DNA from: Actinomycetota bacterium
GTDB taxonomy: Bacteria; Actinomycetota; Actinomycetes; Actinomycetales; Microbacteriaceae
Assembly: GCA_947454495.1 (NCBI GenBank)
Contig: CANGKD010000003.1
Location: forward strand, 1-42,864
Reading direction: 5' to 3'
Length of the DNA stretch: 42,864 nt
This document shows positions 7,861-15,030 of the stretch, piece by piece (the stretch's first letter is position 1; each line of letters opens with the position of its first letter). The translations under genes were made by a program, and so were the position numbers. The notes under the pieces are model-generated. The model was not told the DNA's origin. It ran no database searches and saw only the letters and a program-made list of their open reading frames with translations.

Positions 7861-8190
7861 TTGGCCGGACTTTCACACCAAGTCATTGACGTGCTCGTCA
7901 CGCCGGGCTGTGGTTACACGTTAGACGTTCACCGTGGTGACGCTGATGGAGCTATCGTGCAGTGGCTCTGGGGCGAGCCTCTCAACGGGCACGAAACCCA
8001 GGCACTCGAGCGAGGCCGAGCCCTTGCCGAGGCCGTCAAGGCCGCCGGCGTTGCCCCGGGCGACACCGCCCCCTATGACGCTCACCTGACGGACGCGGTC
8101 ATTGTCATGGACGAGTGTCCTTTTCAACCGACGGTTTGCTCTGGCCCCCATCTCGTCGCCAGTGGGCGAGGCCGCCTCGGTAGTCTGTAG
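7861..8190 (+). CDS. Hypothetical protein, uncertain gene
   Basis: A 109-codon open frame from a TTG at 7861. The product is mildly acidic and unrecognised (VDVLVTPGCGYTLDVHRGDAD at the start of the readable part, ALERGRALAEAVKAAGV in the middle). The only start after the in-frame stop at 7846-7848 is this TTG, with no good ribosome-binding site. It ends in TAG three bases before the methyltransferase start and in the same reading frame, which argues for co-expression. Codon use is compatible with coding, but the reverse strand is also open, so confidence is modest. Confidence 0.42.
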   Translation: MAGLSHQVIDVLVTPGCGYTLDVHRGDADGAIVQWLWGEPLNGHETQALERGRALAEAVKAAGVAPGDTAPYDAHLTDAVIVMDECPFQPTVCSGPHLVASGRGRLGSL

Positions 8191-8193
8191 GAC

Positions 8194-8814
8194 GTGTCAG
8201 ACGAACCGGTAGAGCATTACTTTTCGGCCTCGCCCGCGGGCGATTTCGTGGCCAGAGATATTGCGGTTCGGCTCGGCGGTCATGATCTCACGCTCGAAAC
8301 CGCCGGTGGCGTCTTTTCCCCCGATCATGTCGATGCCGGCACGGAAGCGCTTCTGCGAATCGTTCCCGCCTTGTCGGAGGACGTTGCCAACGTGCTCGAC
8401 CTCGGCTGCGGCTGGGGACCGATTGCGCTCACCATGGCACTCGAGGCACCCCAGGCCCACGTCTGGGCCGTCGACGTCAACGAACGCGCACTCGAACTGA
8501 CACGACGAAATGCCGGCCGAGCCGGTTGCGCGAACGTTACCGCCGCGACGCCAGAAGCCGTGCCGGGCGACGTGATGTTTAGCGCAATCTGGTCAAACCC
8601 GCCGATTCGCGTGGGCAAGACCGAGTTGCACGCAATGCTCGAAACATGGCTACCGCGCCTCGTCTCCGGCGGGGAGGGCTACTTCGTTGTGGCCAAGCAC
8701 CTCGGTGCGGACTCACTTTATTCATGGATGCGCACCGCGTTTGCGACCACTCACACAGTGACCAAGGGAGACCACTACAAGGGCTTCCGTGTGATCGAGG
8801 TGCGCGCAAACTAA
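8194..8814 (+). CDS. RsmC-like class I SAM-dependent methyltransferase
   Basis: A 206-residue single-domain enzyme of the RsmC/MTS small-methyltransferase family (COG2813 type). SAM-binding motif I is VLDLGCGWGPIALTMA (about 67-82), motif II acid is VWAVDVNERALELTRRNA, and motif IV is WSNPPIRVGKTELH, the N-P-P signature of enzymes that methylate exocyclic amino groups, usually guanine in rRNA. The N terminus EHYFSASPAG resembles the family start. GTG start with AGGA just upstream. Lacks the N-terminal pseudo-methyltransferase half of E. coli RsmC, as is common in actinobacteria. Ends 4 bp into the convergent phosphatase gene. Confidence 0.85.
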   Translation: MSDEPVEHYFSASPAGDFVARDIAVRLGGHDLTLETAGGVFSPDHVDAGTEALLRIVPALSEDVANVLDLGCGWGPIALTMALEAPQAHVWAVDVNERALELTRRNAGRAGCANVTAATPEAVPGDVMFSAIWSNPPIRVGKTELHAMLETWLPRLVSGGEGYFVVAKHLGADSLYSWMRTAFATTHTVTKGDHYKGFRVIEVRAN

Positions 8815-9329
8815 AGCGTCGGAGTGAGCTCGCGTACGGCGTCCGCGCCGCTCACGAGAAGCCAGTTCACGAAGTCACGATTGCACAGCGCATGCGAACT
8901 GCGGCGCTCACGAATCAGGTCAATCGCATCCTGCGCATCCATTCCGTCTCGAATGAGTACGAGGGCCGTGACGAGACCCGATCTGTTCCAACCGGCCTGG
9001 CATCTCACGAGCACGCGGTCGCCCGACTTCCAGGCGGCGTGCACCCGATGCACAACGCGCAGCACGCGATCAAGGTCGACGTTGTCGATATGCCCGTCGA
9101 GAATACCGAGACGGATCTCTTCGACAAACCAGTCCACGGGGTTGGCGTCGGCGTAGAGCGTCGCGACGAGATCAAACTCCGTGGCTGTAATCGGGCTCGG
9201 TTGGCGGGACGTATTCCAGACCACATCATCCCAGTCGGTGCCGCCTTGCCACAGGCCTGGCACTACTTCGGACCACAGTTCTTCACGTGCCTCGCGCGAG
9301 GCGTTCCAGGTGGGCGCTTTGTCATTCAT
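8811..9329 (-). CDS. CX5R cysteine-based phosphatase (dual-specificity/rhodanese-phosphatase superfamily)
   Basis: A 172-residue protein whose P-loop reads RVLVRCQAGWNRSGLVTA, giving C110 and R116 in the CX5R(S) pattern. VPGLWQGGTDWDD near the N terminus is like the start of dual-specificity phosphatase domains. The usual His before the Cys is Arg here. Last gene of the minus-strand NrtR-linked operon; its ATG lies 5 bp after the stop of the 49-residue gene. In ARPP/ADP-ribosylglycohydrolase neighbourhoods such phosphatases have been proposed to act on phosphorylated ADP-ribose derivatives; the substrate here is unknown. Confidence 0.8.
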   Translation of the reverse strand: MNDKAPTWNASREAREELWSEVVPGLWQGGTDWDDVVWNTSRQPSPITATEFDLVATLYADANPVDWFVEEIRLGILDGHIDNVDLDRVLRVVHRVHAAWKSGDRVLVRCQAGWNRSGLVTALVLIRDGMDAQDAIDLIRERRSSHALCNRDFVNWLLVSGADAVRELTPTL

Positions 9330-9334
9330 TTTTG

Positions 9335-9484
9335 CTATTCCATTCCGAGTTCAATGAGGTACAGGATTCGCTCGTCGGTCCAGAACGGATGATCGAGCGA
9401 CAGGTTGTGGTTGAGGCGATAGGTCCGAATGAGATCTATCTCATGAACCGTCTTCTCCTTGCCGGGTTCGGGGTGGTTCGTCAT
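9335..9484 (-). CDS. 49-residue conserved-looking microprotein in the NrtR-linked operon
   Basis: Translates as MTNHPEPGKEKTVHEIDLIR, then TYRLNHNLSLDHPFWTDER and ILYLIELGME. The ATG overlaps the TGA of the deacetylase gene as ATGA (9481-9484), GGGGTGA lies about 5 nt upstream, and the stop is 5 bp before the phosphatase start. Strand, spacing and codon use all fit an expressed gene. The product is soluble and unrecognised; HNLSLDHPFWTDERIL suggests a short folded helical or adaptor peptide rather than a membrane peptide. Confidence 0.7.
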   Translation of the reverse strand: MTNHPEPGKEKTVHEIDLIRTYRLNHNLSLDHPFWTDERILYLIELGME

Positions 9485-10521
9485 CGGTTCACCCCGAGGT
9501 AGATCGCCTCAACGACATTTGCCCACACCCGAGGCGTATGCGTGAGCGGCTGGTATCCGCCCGCCCCTCCGATGAGCACTCGACCGCGACTCCATCGCGA
9601 CGCAGCCTGCGCCACCGCAATCGCCGCAGACTCGAAACCGGCATACGTGTAGGTGTTGTGAACGCCAAGTGCGTTATCGCCGCCCATTCCGTCTGCACCC
9701 GCCGCCAGCAAGATGACGTCCGGCTGGTAGTCATCGATGACCGCGACCGCCTCGTCGATGGCCCACGCGAACCCGTCGTCACCATCGGTGTTTTCGACGC
9801 ACCAATTGAACGCATGATTCGATTCGTGATGCCTCACGTGACGGGTTCCCACGAGACCAACGTCGCGGGTCATGCCATCGCCGGGGAAAGCCGATCCATT
9901 GTGAATACTGAGCGTCGGGATGTTCGAGTCAAACAGCATCGACTGCGTGCCGTCACCAGCGTGAATGTCCCAATCGAGATAGAGGGGACGAAGTCCGGCG
10001 GCGACGAACTCACGTGCCGCCCAGGCCATGTCGTTGAAAACACAAAACCCGCTCGAGCTCGAAAACGCGGCGTGATGTTTGGCGCCCTGGGGGTTGAAAC
10101 CAACGGTCATCGTTCCGTGGATAATGGCCTCAGTGAGGGAAATTGTGCCGGCGAACATCGTCATCGCCGTCTGCCCCATTTCGGGACGACAGCCCAGCCA
10201 TTGATCGTCGACACCGTCGTCAACCACGCGTGCCACGAAATCCGGGTCATGAACCGACTCGAGCGCCTCACGAACACGGGCGTGGCTGACGGATGCGGGG
10301 TCAACGAGTGTCGTTGCGAGTGGCAACTCGTCAACGAGCATCTTGGTCGCAAGCTGTGCCCGTACCGGATTTGTCGGGTGAGATCCGTCACCCGCGCCCA
10401 ACAACCAGCCGAGATAGTCGTCCGAATATGCAATGCCGAGTTGACCAACCGCGGAAAGACGCTCGGCAATCACCGCGGGTGATACGCGAGATTCCGATGA
10501 GAGAGATGATGTGTTGTTCAT
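9481..10521 (-). CDS. Histone-deacetylase-fold Zn-dependent deacetylase (AcuC/HDAC superfamily)
   Basis: A 346-residue HDAC-superfamily protein. Visible active-site elements: NPQGAKHHAAF (H149, H150), YLDWDIHAGDGTQ (Zn ligands D185 and H187 by homology), LAAGADGMGGD (third ligand D277), and GGAGGYQPL (catalytic Tyr). Bacterial relatives deacetylate acetyl-lysine, acetylpolyamines or small acetyl esters/amides. In this operon an acetylated ADP-ribose-type or NAD-related substrate is a reasonable but unproven idea. The ATG at 10521 is chosen because GGGGA lies 5-6 nt upstream; a GTG at 10599 directly after the previous stop is possible. Confidence 0.85.
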   Translation of the reverse strand: MNNTSSLSSESRVSPAVIAERLSAVGQLGIAYSDDYLGWLLGAGDGSHPTNPVRAQLATKMLVDELPLATTLVDPASVSHARVREALESVHDPDFVARVVDDGVDDQWLGCRPEMGQTAMTMFAGTISLTEAIIHGTMTVGFNPQGAKHHAAFSSSSGFCVFNDMAWAAREFVAAGLRPLYLDWDIHAGDGTQSMLFDSNIPTLSIHNGSAFPGDGMTRDVGLVGTRHVRHHESNHAFNWCVENTDGDDGFAWAIDEAVAVIDDYQPDVILLAAGADGMGGDNALGVHNTYTYAGFESAAIAVAQAASRWSRGRVLIGGAGGYQPLTHTPRVWANVVEAIYLGVNR

Positions 10522-10599
10522 GAATTCCCCATTCGGTTGATTGTGAGTAAGTGGACGCCTTGTGGGCAGTTGAATGACAATACGGGCACCCTCCGACAC

Positions 10600-12090
10600 T
10601 CACGTCGGCAACTTCTCCAACAGAGCGATGAATTCTGGATTTCTCCACGCGCTTTCTTGTGGAAGAACCGTGCGAATTTCTTCGTGTGCGGTCATGCAAT
10701 CTCGCCCCAAGTGCCGCGCCGAATACGCCGCAGCGACGGTTGGTGTTCGCGAGTGAGCTGCAACGCAGTGAAGAAACACCACGTGACCGGCTTCGCGTAA
10801 GGCCGCCACGGTGTCGGCCGCGTCGATGACCACAGCTGCGGTATCGACATTGGCATCGACGTCATCGACTAGCCAAAAGTCAACGACCTGAATGTCGTCT
10901 CGACGCGGTGACGGAATTTGTTGCGTTCCCGTGCGACACATCGAGACCACGGCAGTGACATCGGCTGGCAGCCGATCGAGCACGTCGAGTGATCCGAGCC
11001 AGACTCCGGCGTCGTGGGGGTGCCGGGCGAGGGTGCCAAGTGGCTTTGCCTTCACGTGAGTGGCACGTGGCCACCGATCGTCGCCAAAGGCGGTCGGCTC
11101 GACGGTGTCGAGAGCGAGAGCGATGAGATCGCGCTCGGAGGAGATGGACCACCCGTGGAGAATCGTGCGCCAGCGCGCGGGGAACACCGCCGCGCCGGCG
11201 GCGGCCCCAATCAAGGAGCCCGCGATGGCAGCCACGGTATCGGTATCGTTGCCGCCGCGCACGGCGCGCTCGAGCGCATCCACCACGTCAATTTTCTTCA
11301 ACTCAGAAATCGAGTGATAAATTGCGGACCACGCCGCACGAAACGCCGACACGACCCAACCGTTGTCCGAGCTGAAATGCGCCGGATGCGCACTCTCCGC
11401 CTCTGCGATGCGCTCGAGCCAGTACGGCTGGCGATCGGCGGGCAACTCGTCGAGGCCGATGCGAATGTCGAGCTTTCCCGTGTTCACCGCGTGAACGATG
11501 GCGAAACACCACAGCACGCACGCGTCTCCGGCAGCGTCTTCCCAATGTGTCAATTGCGCGACGCGGCGCGCCATGGCGGCGAGTCCGGTTGTGTCGTGTA
11601 GGTAGGCGAGGGCAACGGGTGCCGTGCGCATCAGGGCTCCGTTACCCCCAGACCGCTTGCCCGACCGCTCGTGGTGACGCTCGGAGAGGATTCGGCACGA
11701 CGCCTCATCGATACGTTCCGCCCGCTCGAGGGCTCGCAGAATGGCGCCCGTCTGAACGCCAACATCTTTCGTGACGCCGAGCCAGGCGAGCCACTCGCCC
11801 AAGATTGCGGCGATATCGATCGCATCGGCACCGGTCGGATCACTTCTACGATGAGCGACGACTATTGCGCGTGCGATGCCGAGCGCCATCGCCGTATCGT
11901 CGGTGAACTCGCCAGGTTCGAAGTTGAACGGCCCGCCACCGAGCATGGCGACGGCGGTATCACTCGACAGACTGGGACCAAATTCGTAGTGAGCGCCCAG
12001 CGCGTCGCCACACGCGAGGCCGATGAGGCAACCGGCGGCGCGTACGCCCATGTGACGTCGTTCGCGGCCGGGATGTGTGAGTTGAGCCAT
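10600..12090 (-). CDS. ADP-ribosylglycohydrolase fused to a C-terminal CX5R phosphatase domain
   Basis: A 496-residue two-domain protein. Residues about 14-320 form a DraG/ADP-ribosylglycohydrolase domain: GLACGDALGAHYEFGP, GEFTDDTAMAL (Mg-binding TDDT, 63-66), GNGALMRTAPVAL, and RGGNDTDTVAAIAGSLIGAA (second metal site). Residues about 345-496 form a dual-specificity-like phosphatase with VFLHCVAAHSRTPTVAAAY (C442, R448). The fusion suggests consecutive steps: release or hydrolysis of an ADP-ribose moiety and dephosphorylation of the product. ATG 12090 has GGAGG 5 nt upstream. Second gene after the ARPP-1-like gene (48-bp gap). Confidence 0.9.
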   Translation of the reverse strand: MAQLTHPGRERRHMGVRAAGCLIGLACGDALGAHYEFGPSLSSDTAVAMLGGGPFNFEPGEFTDDTAMALGIARAIVVAHRRSDPTGADAIDIAAILGEWLAWLGVTKDVGVQTGAILRALERAERIDEASCRILSERHHERSGKRSGGNGALMRTAPVALAYLHDTTGLAAMARRVAQLTHWEDAAGDACVLWCFAIVHAVNTGKLDIRIGLDELPADRQPYWLERIAEAESAHPAHFSSDNGWVVSAFRAAWSAIYHSISELKKIDVVDALERAVRGGNDTDTVAAIAGSLIGAAAGAAVFPARWRTILHGWSISSERDLIALALDTVEPTAFGDDRWPRATHVKAKPLGTLARHPHDAGVWLGSLDVLDRLPADVTAVVSMCRTGTQQIPSPRRDDIQVVDFWLVDDVDANVDTAAVVIDAADTVAALREAGHVVFLHCVAAHSRTPTVAAAYSARHLGRDCMTAHEEIRTVLPQESAWRNPEFIALLEKLPT

Positions 12091-12138
12091 GGCTCCTCCA
12101 TTCGTCAAGGTGGAAAATTGTGAGTGGACCACAGTGCC

Positions 12139-13041
12139 TTAGGCGTTGACGTTGTGCAATTTGAAGACGGCGGCGTGCACGAGGCCGGCGGCGAGTGCGT
12201 AGCTGGTGATCGCCAACGGACCAACCGGTGTGACAATCTGTTCGGGAACGTCCCGACGGGTGCTGACACGGTTTCGCTCGATGATGGTGGCAAAGTCGCG
12301 TGCCAGGAAGTTCGGCGTGGCACGATTCGGTGCGTCGAGACCCTCGTATCGAGCTGCGCTCACGATGGCGTCAAAGCGTTGTGTGAGACCCTCGTGCGAA
12401 CCGAAGATTTCGGCGGCCGCGATGTAGCCGCCGATGCCAACGATGACACCACGCTGGCCCGGGAGCACGGAAATCTGTCTCGAATTTTCATCGGCCACGT
12501 GACGTTCTTCCGCCTGTTCCATCGACAACGCCAGCGAGTGTCCCGGCACGACGCCACGAGCCTGCTCAAACGCGGCGATGTCCATCCACACGTCGGACTG
12601 AACCCGGCTGGCATCCGCAAGACCGGTGACCGGATTGACCTCAAGACGTGCGTTGAGATGTGAACGCGTGCGATACGGAGCGCGTCGAACCTGTCGTCCG
12701 TGTCGCTGAGTGCCATTCCAGCGGCCCTGCTCGACACACGCAACGGGAACTTCCACGGTTTCACCGCGCGGAATGATCATGGTGCACGCGGCCACGCGAT
12801 TTTGCCATCCGCCTTCGAAGATGTCTCCTTCGACAACGACGTGGTCACGGTGACCGTTATTCGTGACGGACAATCGGTTGACGTCTGGTCCACCCGGAAC
12901 CTCGGTCACGGTGAGGTGTTTGGTCTTGAAGCAGACCGACGTCATTTCCATTCCGGAAGTCCACAGCGGAAAGACGGTCACGCCGTTTCCGATGAAAGTG
13001 CCCTTGCCCACGTGGATGGTGTCTTGTGTGAAGTCGTTCAT
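12139..13041 (-). CDS. ARPP-1-like protein (ARG- and rhodanese-phosphatase-associated)
   Basis: A 300-residue protein that I match from memory to the ARPP-1 family, named for its operons with ADP-ribosylglycohydrolases and rhodanese/phosphatase proteins. Key stretches are VVVEGDIFEGGWQNRVAA, IIPRGETVEVPVACVEQGRW and, later, LPGQRGVIVGIGGYIAAAEIFG. The molecular function of the family is not established; an enzymatic role on NAD/ADP-ribose derivatives has been proposed. ATG 13041 is chosen for the GGAGG 7 nt upstream; a TTG 12 nt earlier is in frame. First gene of the operon, divergent from nrtR, so probably directly controlled by it. Confidence 0.75.
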   Translation of the reverse strand: MNDFTQDTIHVGKGTFIGNGVTVFPLWTSGMEMTSVCFKTKHLTVTEVPGGPDVNRLSVTNNGHRDHVVVEGDIFEGGWQNRVAACTMIIPRGETVEVPVACVEQGRWNGTQRHGRQVRRAPYRTRSHLNARLEVNPVTGLADASRVQSDVWMDIAAFEQARGVVPGHSLALSMEQAEERHVADENSRQISVLPGQRGVIVGIGGYIAAAEIFGSHEGLTQRFDAIVSAARYEGLDAPNRATPNFLARDFATIIERNRVSTRRDVPEQIVTPVGPLAITSYALAAGLVHAAVFKLHNVNA

Positions 13042-13108
13042 AGTTACCTCCAACAGGTATTCGGAATGAGATATATCGCTGTTACGCTCGCTTTTCGTAT
13101 TTCTAATC

Positions 13109-13169
13109 TAAGTGTAGCACACGTTTACGTGTTTTTGCGCGTACTTCTCGCGATTACAATATAAGTGTA
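13109..13169. promoter_or_regulatory. Candidate NrtR operator region between nrtR and the ADP-ribose operon
   Basis: TAAGTGTA occurs twice in the same orientation, at 13109-13116 and 13162-13169 (53 bp apart, close to five helical turns). Between them ACACGT-TT-ACGTGT (13119-13132) is a perfect 14-bp dyad. The segment is AT-rich relative to its surroundings and lies between the divergent starts at 13041 and 13255, as expected for a shared control region. Confidence 0.55.
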
Positions 13170-13254
13170 CGAAGGGCCACCGACACTGCGGTCGTGGAAG
13201 ACGTCGAGGCGCTCGACTCGGCTTAGAATCAGGCTCGGAAAGGCGAAAAGAACA

Positions 13255-14175
13255 ATGAGTTCTCTGGACGAATACCCACGACCAAGTGTCGCCGTGGACC
13301 CGGTCGTGTTCTGTGTCTACCGTGATCGATTAAGCGTGGCCCTTGACACCTCCAGCGGAACACTCCCCCGTCTTCCCGGCACGTTTGTTCACGAGGGAGA
13401 AACTCTCGACCAGGCGATTCGTCGCGGGCTCACGGCCAAACTTGGAATCACGCTTGACAGCATTGAGCAGCTTCACGTGTTCGATCAGCCAGGGCGCGAT
13501 CCGCGCGGATGGGTGCTTTCGGTGGCACACTTTGCGCTTGTTGCCGAAGCCACTCTCGATGCGCTTCGGCCGCGCGACGTGCGACCGGTGGATGACCTAC
13601 CCACACTGGATTTTGATCATGCCGAGATGATTGATCGCGCACTCATTGCTCTTCGTCGGCAATATCTCGACACACCCGACCCTTGGCGGATTCTCTCGCA
13701 GTTCACCCTGAGCGAGCTGCGGTCGTTCCATGAGCGCATCGACCCGGGAACGCACCTGCGCGACACGTTTCGTCGCATCATGGAGCCCCAACTTATCCCC
13801 GTGCCCGACGCCCCGCGGCTGTCAACTGGCGGTCGACCGTCGCGAGTGTGGCGAGCTCCACGGGCAGACGAAGCGCTCAAAGTTCGATACGCGAGCGACG
13901 TCAAAGAGGTTCGCGATTCTGTGTCGAGTGATCGAGCGCGAAGTTCTTCCACCGCCGGAACCCGTTCGTCGTCGCGCGTCTTTGCGGTCAAATTCTCGTG
14001 GAGCGACGGAACTGACACCGTGCACGAAAAGCTCCGCGAGCGCGAAGCATTTCGGCTCTTCGACGAATTCGTGTTCGACGCGACGACGGCCCGACGCGAC
14101 GGTCTGACCGTGTACCCGGTGCGAGCGGTCATGATCAACGAGTCGGGCAGCGTCGTGCGCGAGCGCGACGTCTAG
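13255..14175 (+). CDS. nrtR: NrtR-type Nudix-related transcriptional regulator with C-terminal extension
   Basis: A 306-residue protein. Residues about 9-138 are a Nudix-like domain (VVFCVYRDRLSVAL; PGTFVHEGETLDQAI) in which the catalytic REUXEE box is replaced by RRGLTAKLG, so it should sense rather than hydrolyse. Residues about 142-202 are the NrtR winged helix (WRILSQFTLSELRSFHERI; GGRPSRVWR). Family members sense ADP-ribose, phosphorylated ADP-ribose or NAD and repress NAD genes. Unusually, about 100 residues follow (205-306), including KFSWSDGTDTVHEKLRERE, which I do not recognise. ATG 13255 is preferred over an upstream GTG inside the control region. Confidence 0.82.
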   Translation: MSSLDEYPRPSVAVDPVVFCVYRDRLSVALDTSSGTLPRLPGTFVHEGETLDQAIRRGLTAKLGITLDSIEQLHVFDQPGRDPRGWVLSVAHFALVAEATLDALRPRDVRPVDDLPTLDFDHAEMIDRALIALRRQYLDTPDPWRILSQFTLSELRSFHERIDPGTHLRDTFRRIMEPQLIPVPDAPRLSTGGRPSRVWRAPRADEALKVRYASDVKEVRDSVSSDRARSSSTAGTRSSSRVFAVKFSWSDGTDTVHEKLREREAFRLFDEFVFDATTARRDGLTVYPVRAVMINESGSVVRERDV

Positions 14176-14906
14176 GCCGTCGGAGGAGTGTTCTCGCTGG
14201 CGTCGCCCGATGATTCTTCTGGACGCTCGTCAGCTGCCTTTGCCTGCTCTTGGGCTTGACGTCGACGAAGTTCGTCGTTTTCTGCTTCAAGAGCCGCCAT
14301 GCGCTCTTCCATCATGAACACGCGCTTCTGCTTACGACGCACGTCAGACGTGTAGCGGCTCGACGCCATGCGCAGCGAGTCGATTCCGCCAACGGACGCG
14401 TCAAACGACATCGAACTTCCTCGATCGAAGCCCAATCCCTCGCCGGTCATCACGGCGTTCTGGTTCGCCCCCAGAAAGACAAAATCCCAGCTGTATTTTT
14501 CTTTCTGTTTCGTGACCAGTTCCCGGATTGCGTCCCGCGTGAAGTCGGTGCTGGAATTCTCCATTCCATCGGTCACCACGATGACCTGGACCGTGTCGGG
14601 TCGCTCGTCTTCGGGCATATCACTCAACGCGCGTCCAAAATCGGTCACTGCCCGGCCGATGGCGTCGTACAACGCCGTGTTTCCGTTGGGCTCGATGGTC
14701 ACAACAACGTCGGCCACATCACGGAGATGGAAATCGCGGGTGACAACGTCGTTGAACGAGTAGACGTCAACGGTGAGCTTGCCCGGTTCTTTGCCCTGAT
14801 CGCTCAGCAAGCCCTGCATGGACTCCACCATCGCGTCACGGATGGATTGCATCGAGCCAGATCGGTCGACGATCAGCAGCAGTGCGGTGTAGTTCGGATC
14901 GGTCAT
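14172..14906 (-). CDS. vWA-domain protein with C-terminal coiled coil
   Basis: A 244-residue cytoplasmic protein with a von Willebrand A domain (about 6-180): MIDAS residues D14-x-S16-x-S18 (IVDRSGSM), T77 (NGNTALYDAIG) and D113 (VVTDGMENS) are all present, so it should bind a divalent metal and a partner acid. Residues about 186-220 are a charged coiled coil (KQKRVFMMEERMAALEAEN), followed by a disordered Glu/Ser tail. No signal peptide. ATG 14906 has GGGGGACC just upstream; a GTG at 14930 is possible. Convergent with nrtR (4-bp overlap) and divergent from the S1-like gene at 15031, which may be its partner. Confidence 0.83.
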   Translation of the reverse strand: MTDPNYTALLLIVDRSGSMQSIRDAMVESMQGLLSDQGKEPGKLTVDVYSFNDVVTRDFHLRDVADVVVTIEPNGNTALYDAIGRAVTDFGRALSDMPEDERPDTVQVIVVTDGMENSSTDFTRDAIRELVTKQKEKYSWDFVFLGANQNAVMTGEGLGFDRGSSMSFDASVGGIDSLRMASSRYTSDVRRKQKRVFMMEERMAALEAENDELRRRQAQEQAKAADERPEESSGDASENTPPTA

Positions 14907-14964
14907 AGTGGTCCCCCTTTGGTTACTCACGCCTTCACATCAAGGCGGTTGATTAGTATGTCGG

Positions 14965-14992
14965 CACCCACCGACACCGGCGTCGGCGGGTG
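14965..14992. promoter_or_regulatory. Inverted repeat between the divergent vWA and S1-like genes
   Basis: CACCC-A-CCGAC (14965-14975) pairs with GTCGG-C-GGGTG (14982-14992) around ACCGGC, giving ten pairs with one mismatch. It is centred in the 124-bp divergent gap and is a candidate shared operator. Confidence 0.42.
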
Positions 14993-15030
14993 TGGGTACG
15001 CTGGCCCGAAAAGCTGGCAAGGGGGAAGCA

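Noticed and set aside
13165-13254. GTG start 90 bp upstream for the NrtR-like gene
   Set aside because: It would place coding sequence on the second TAAGTGTA element and gives a Arg/Lys-rich leader absent from the family.
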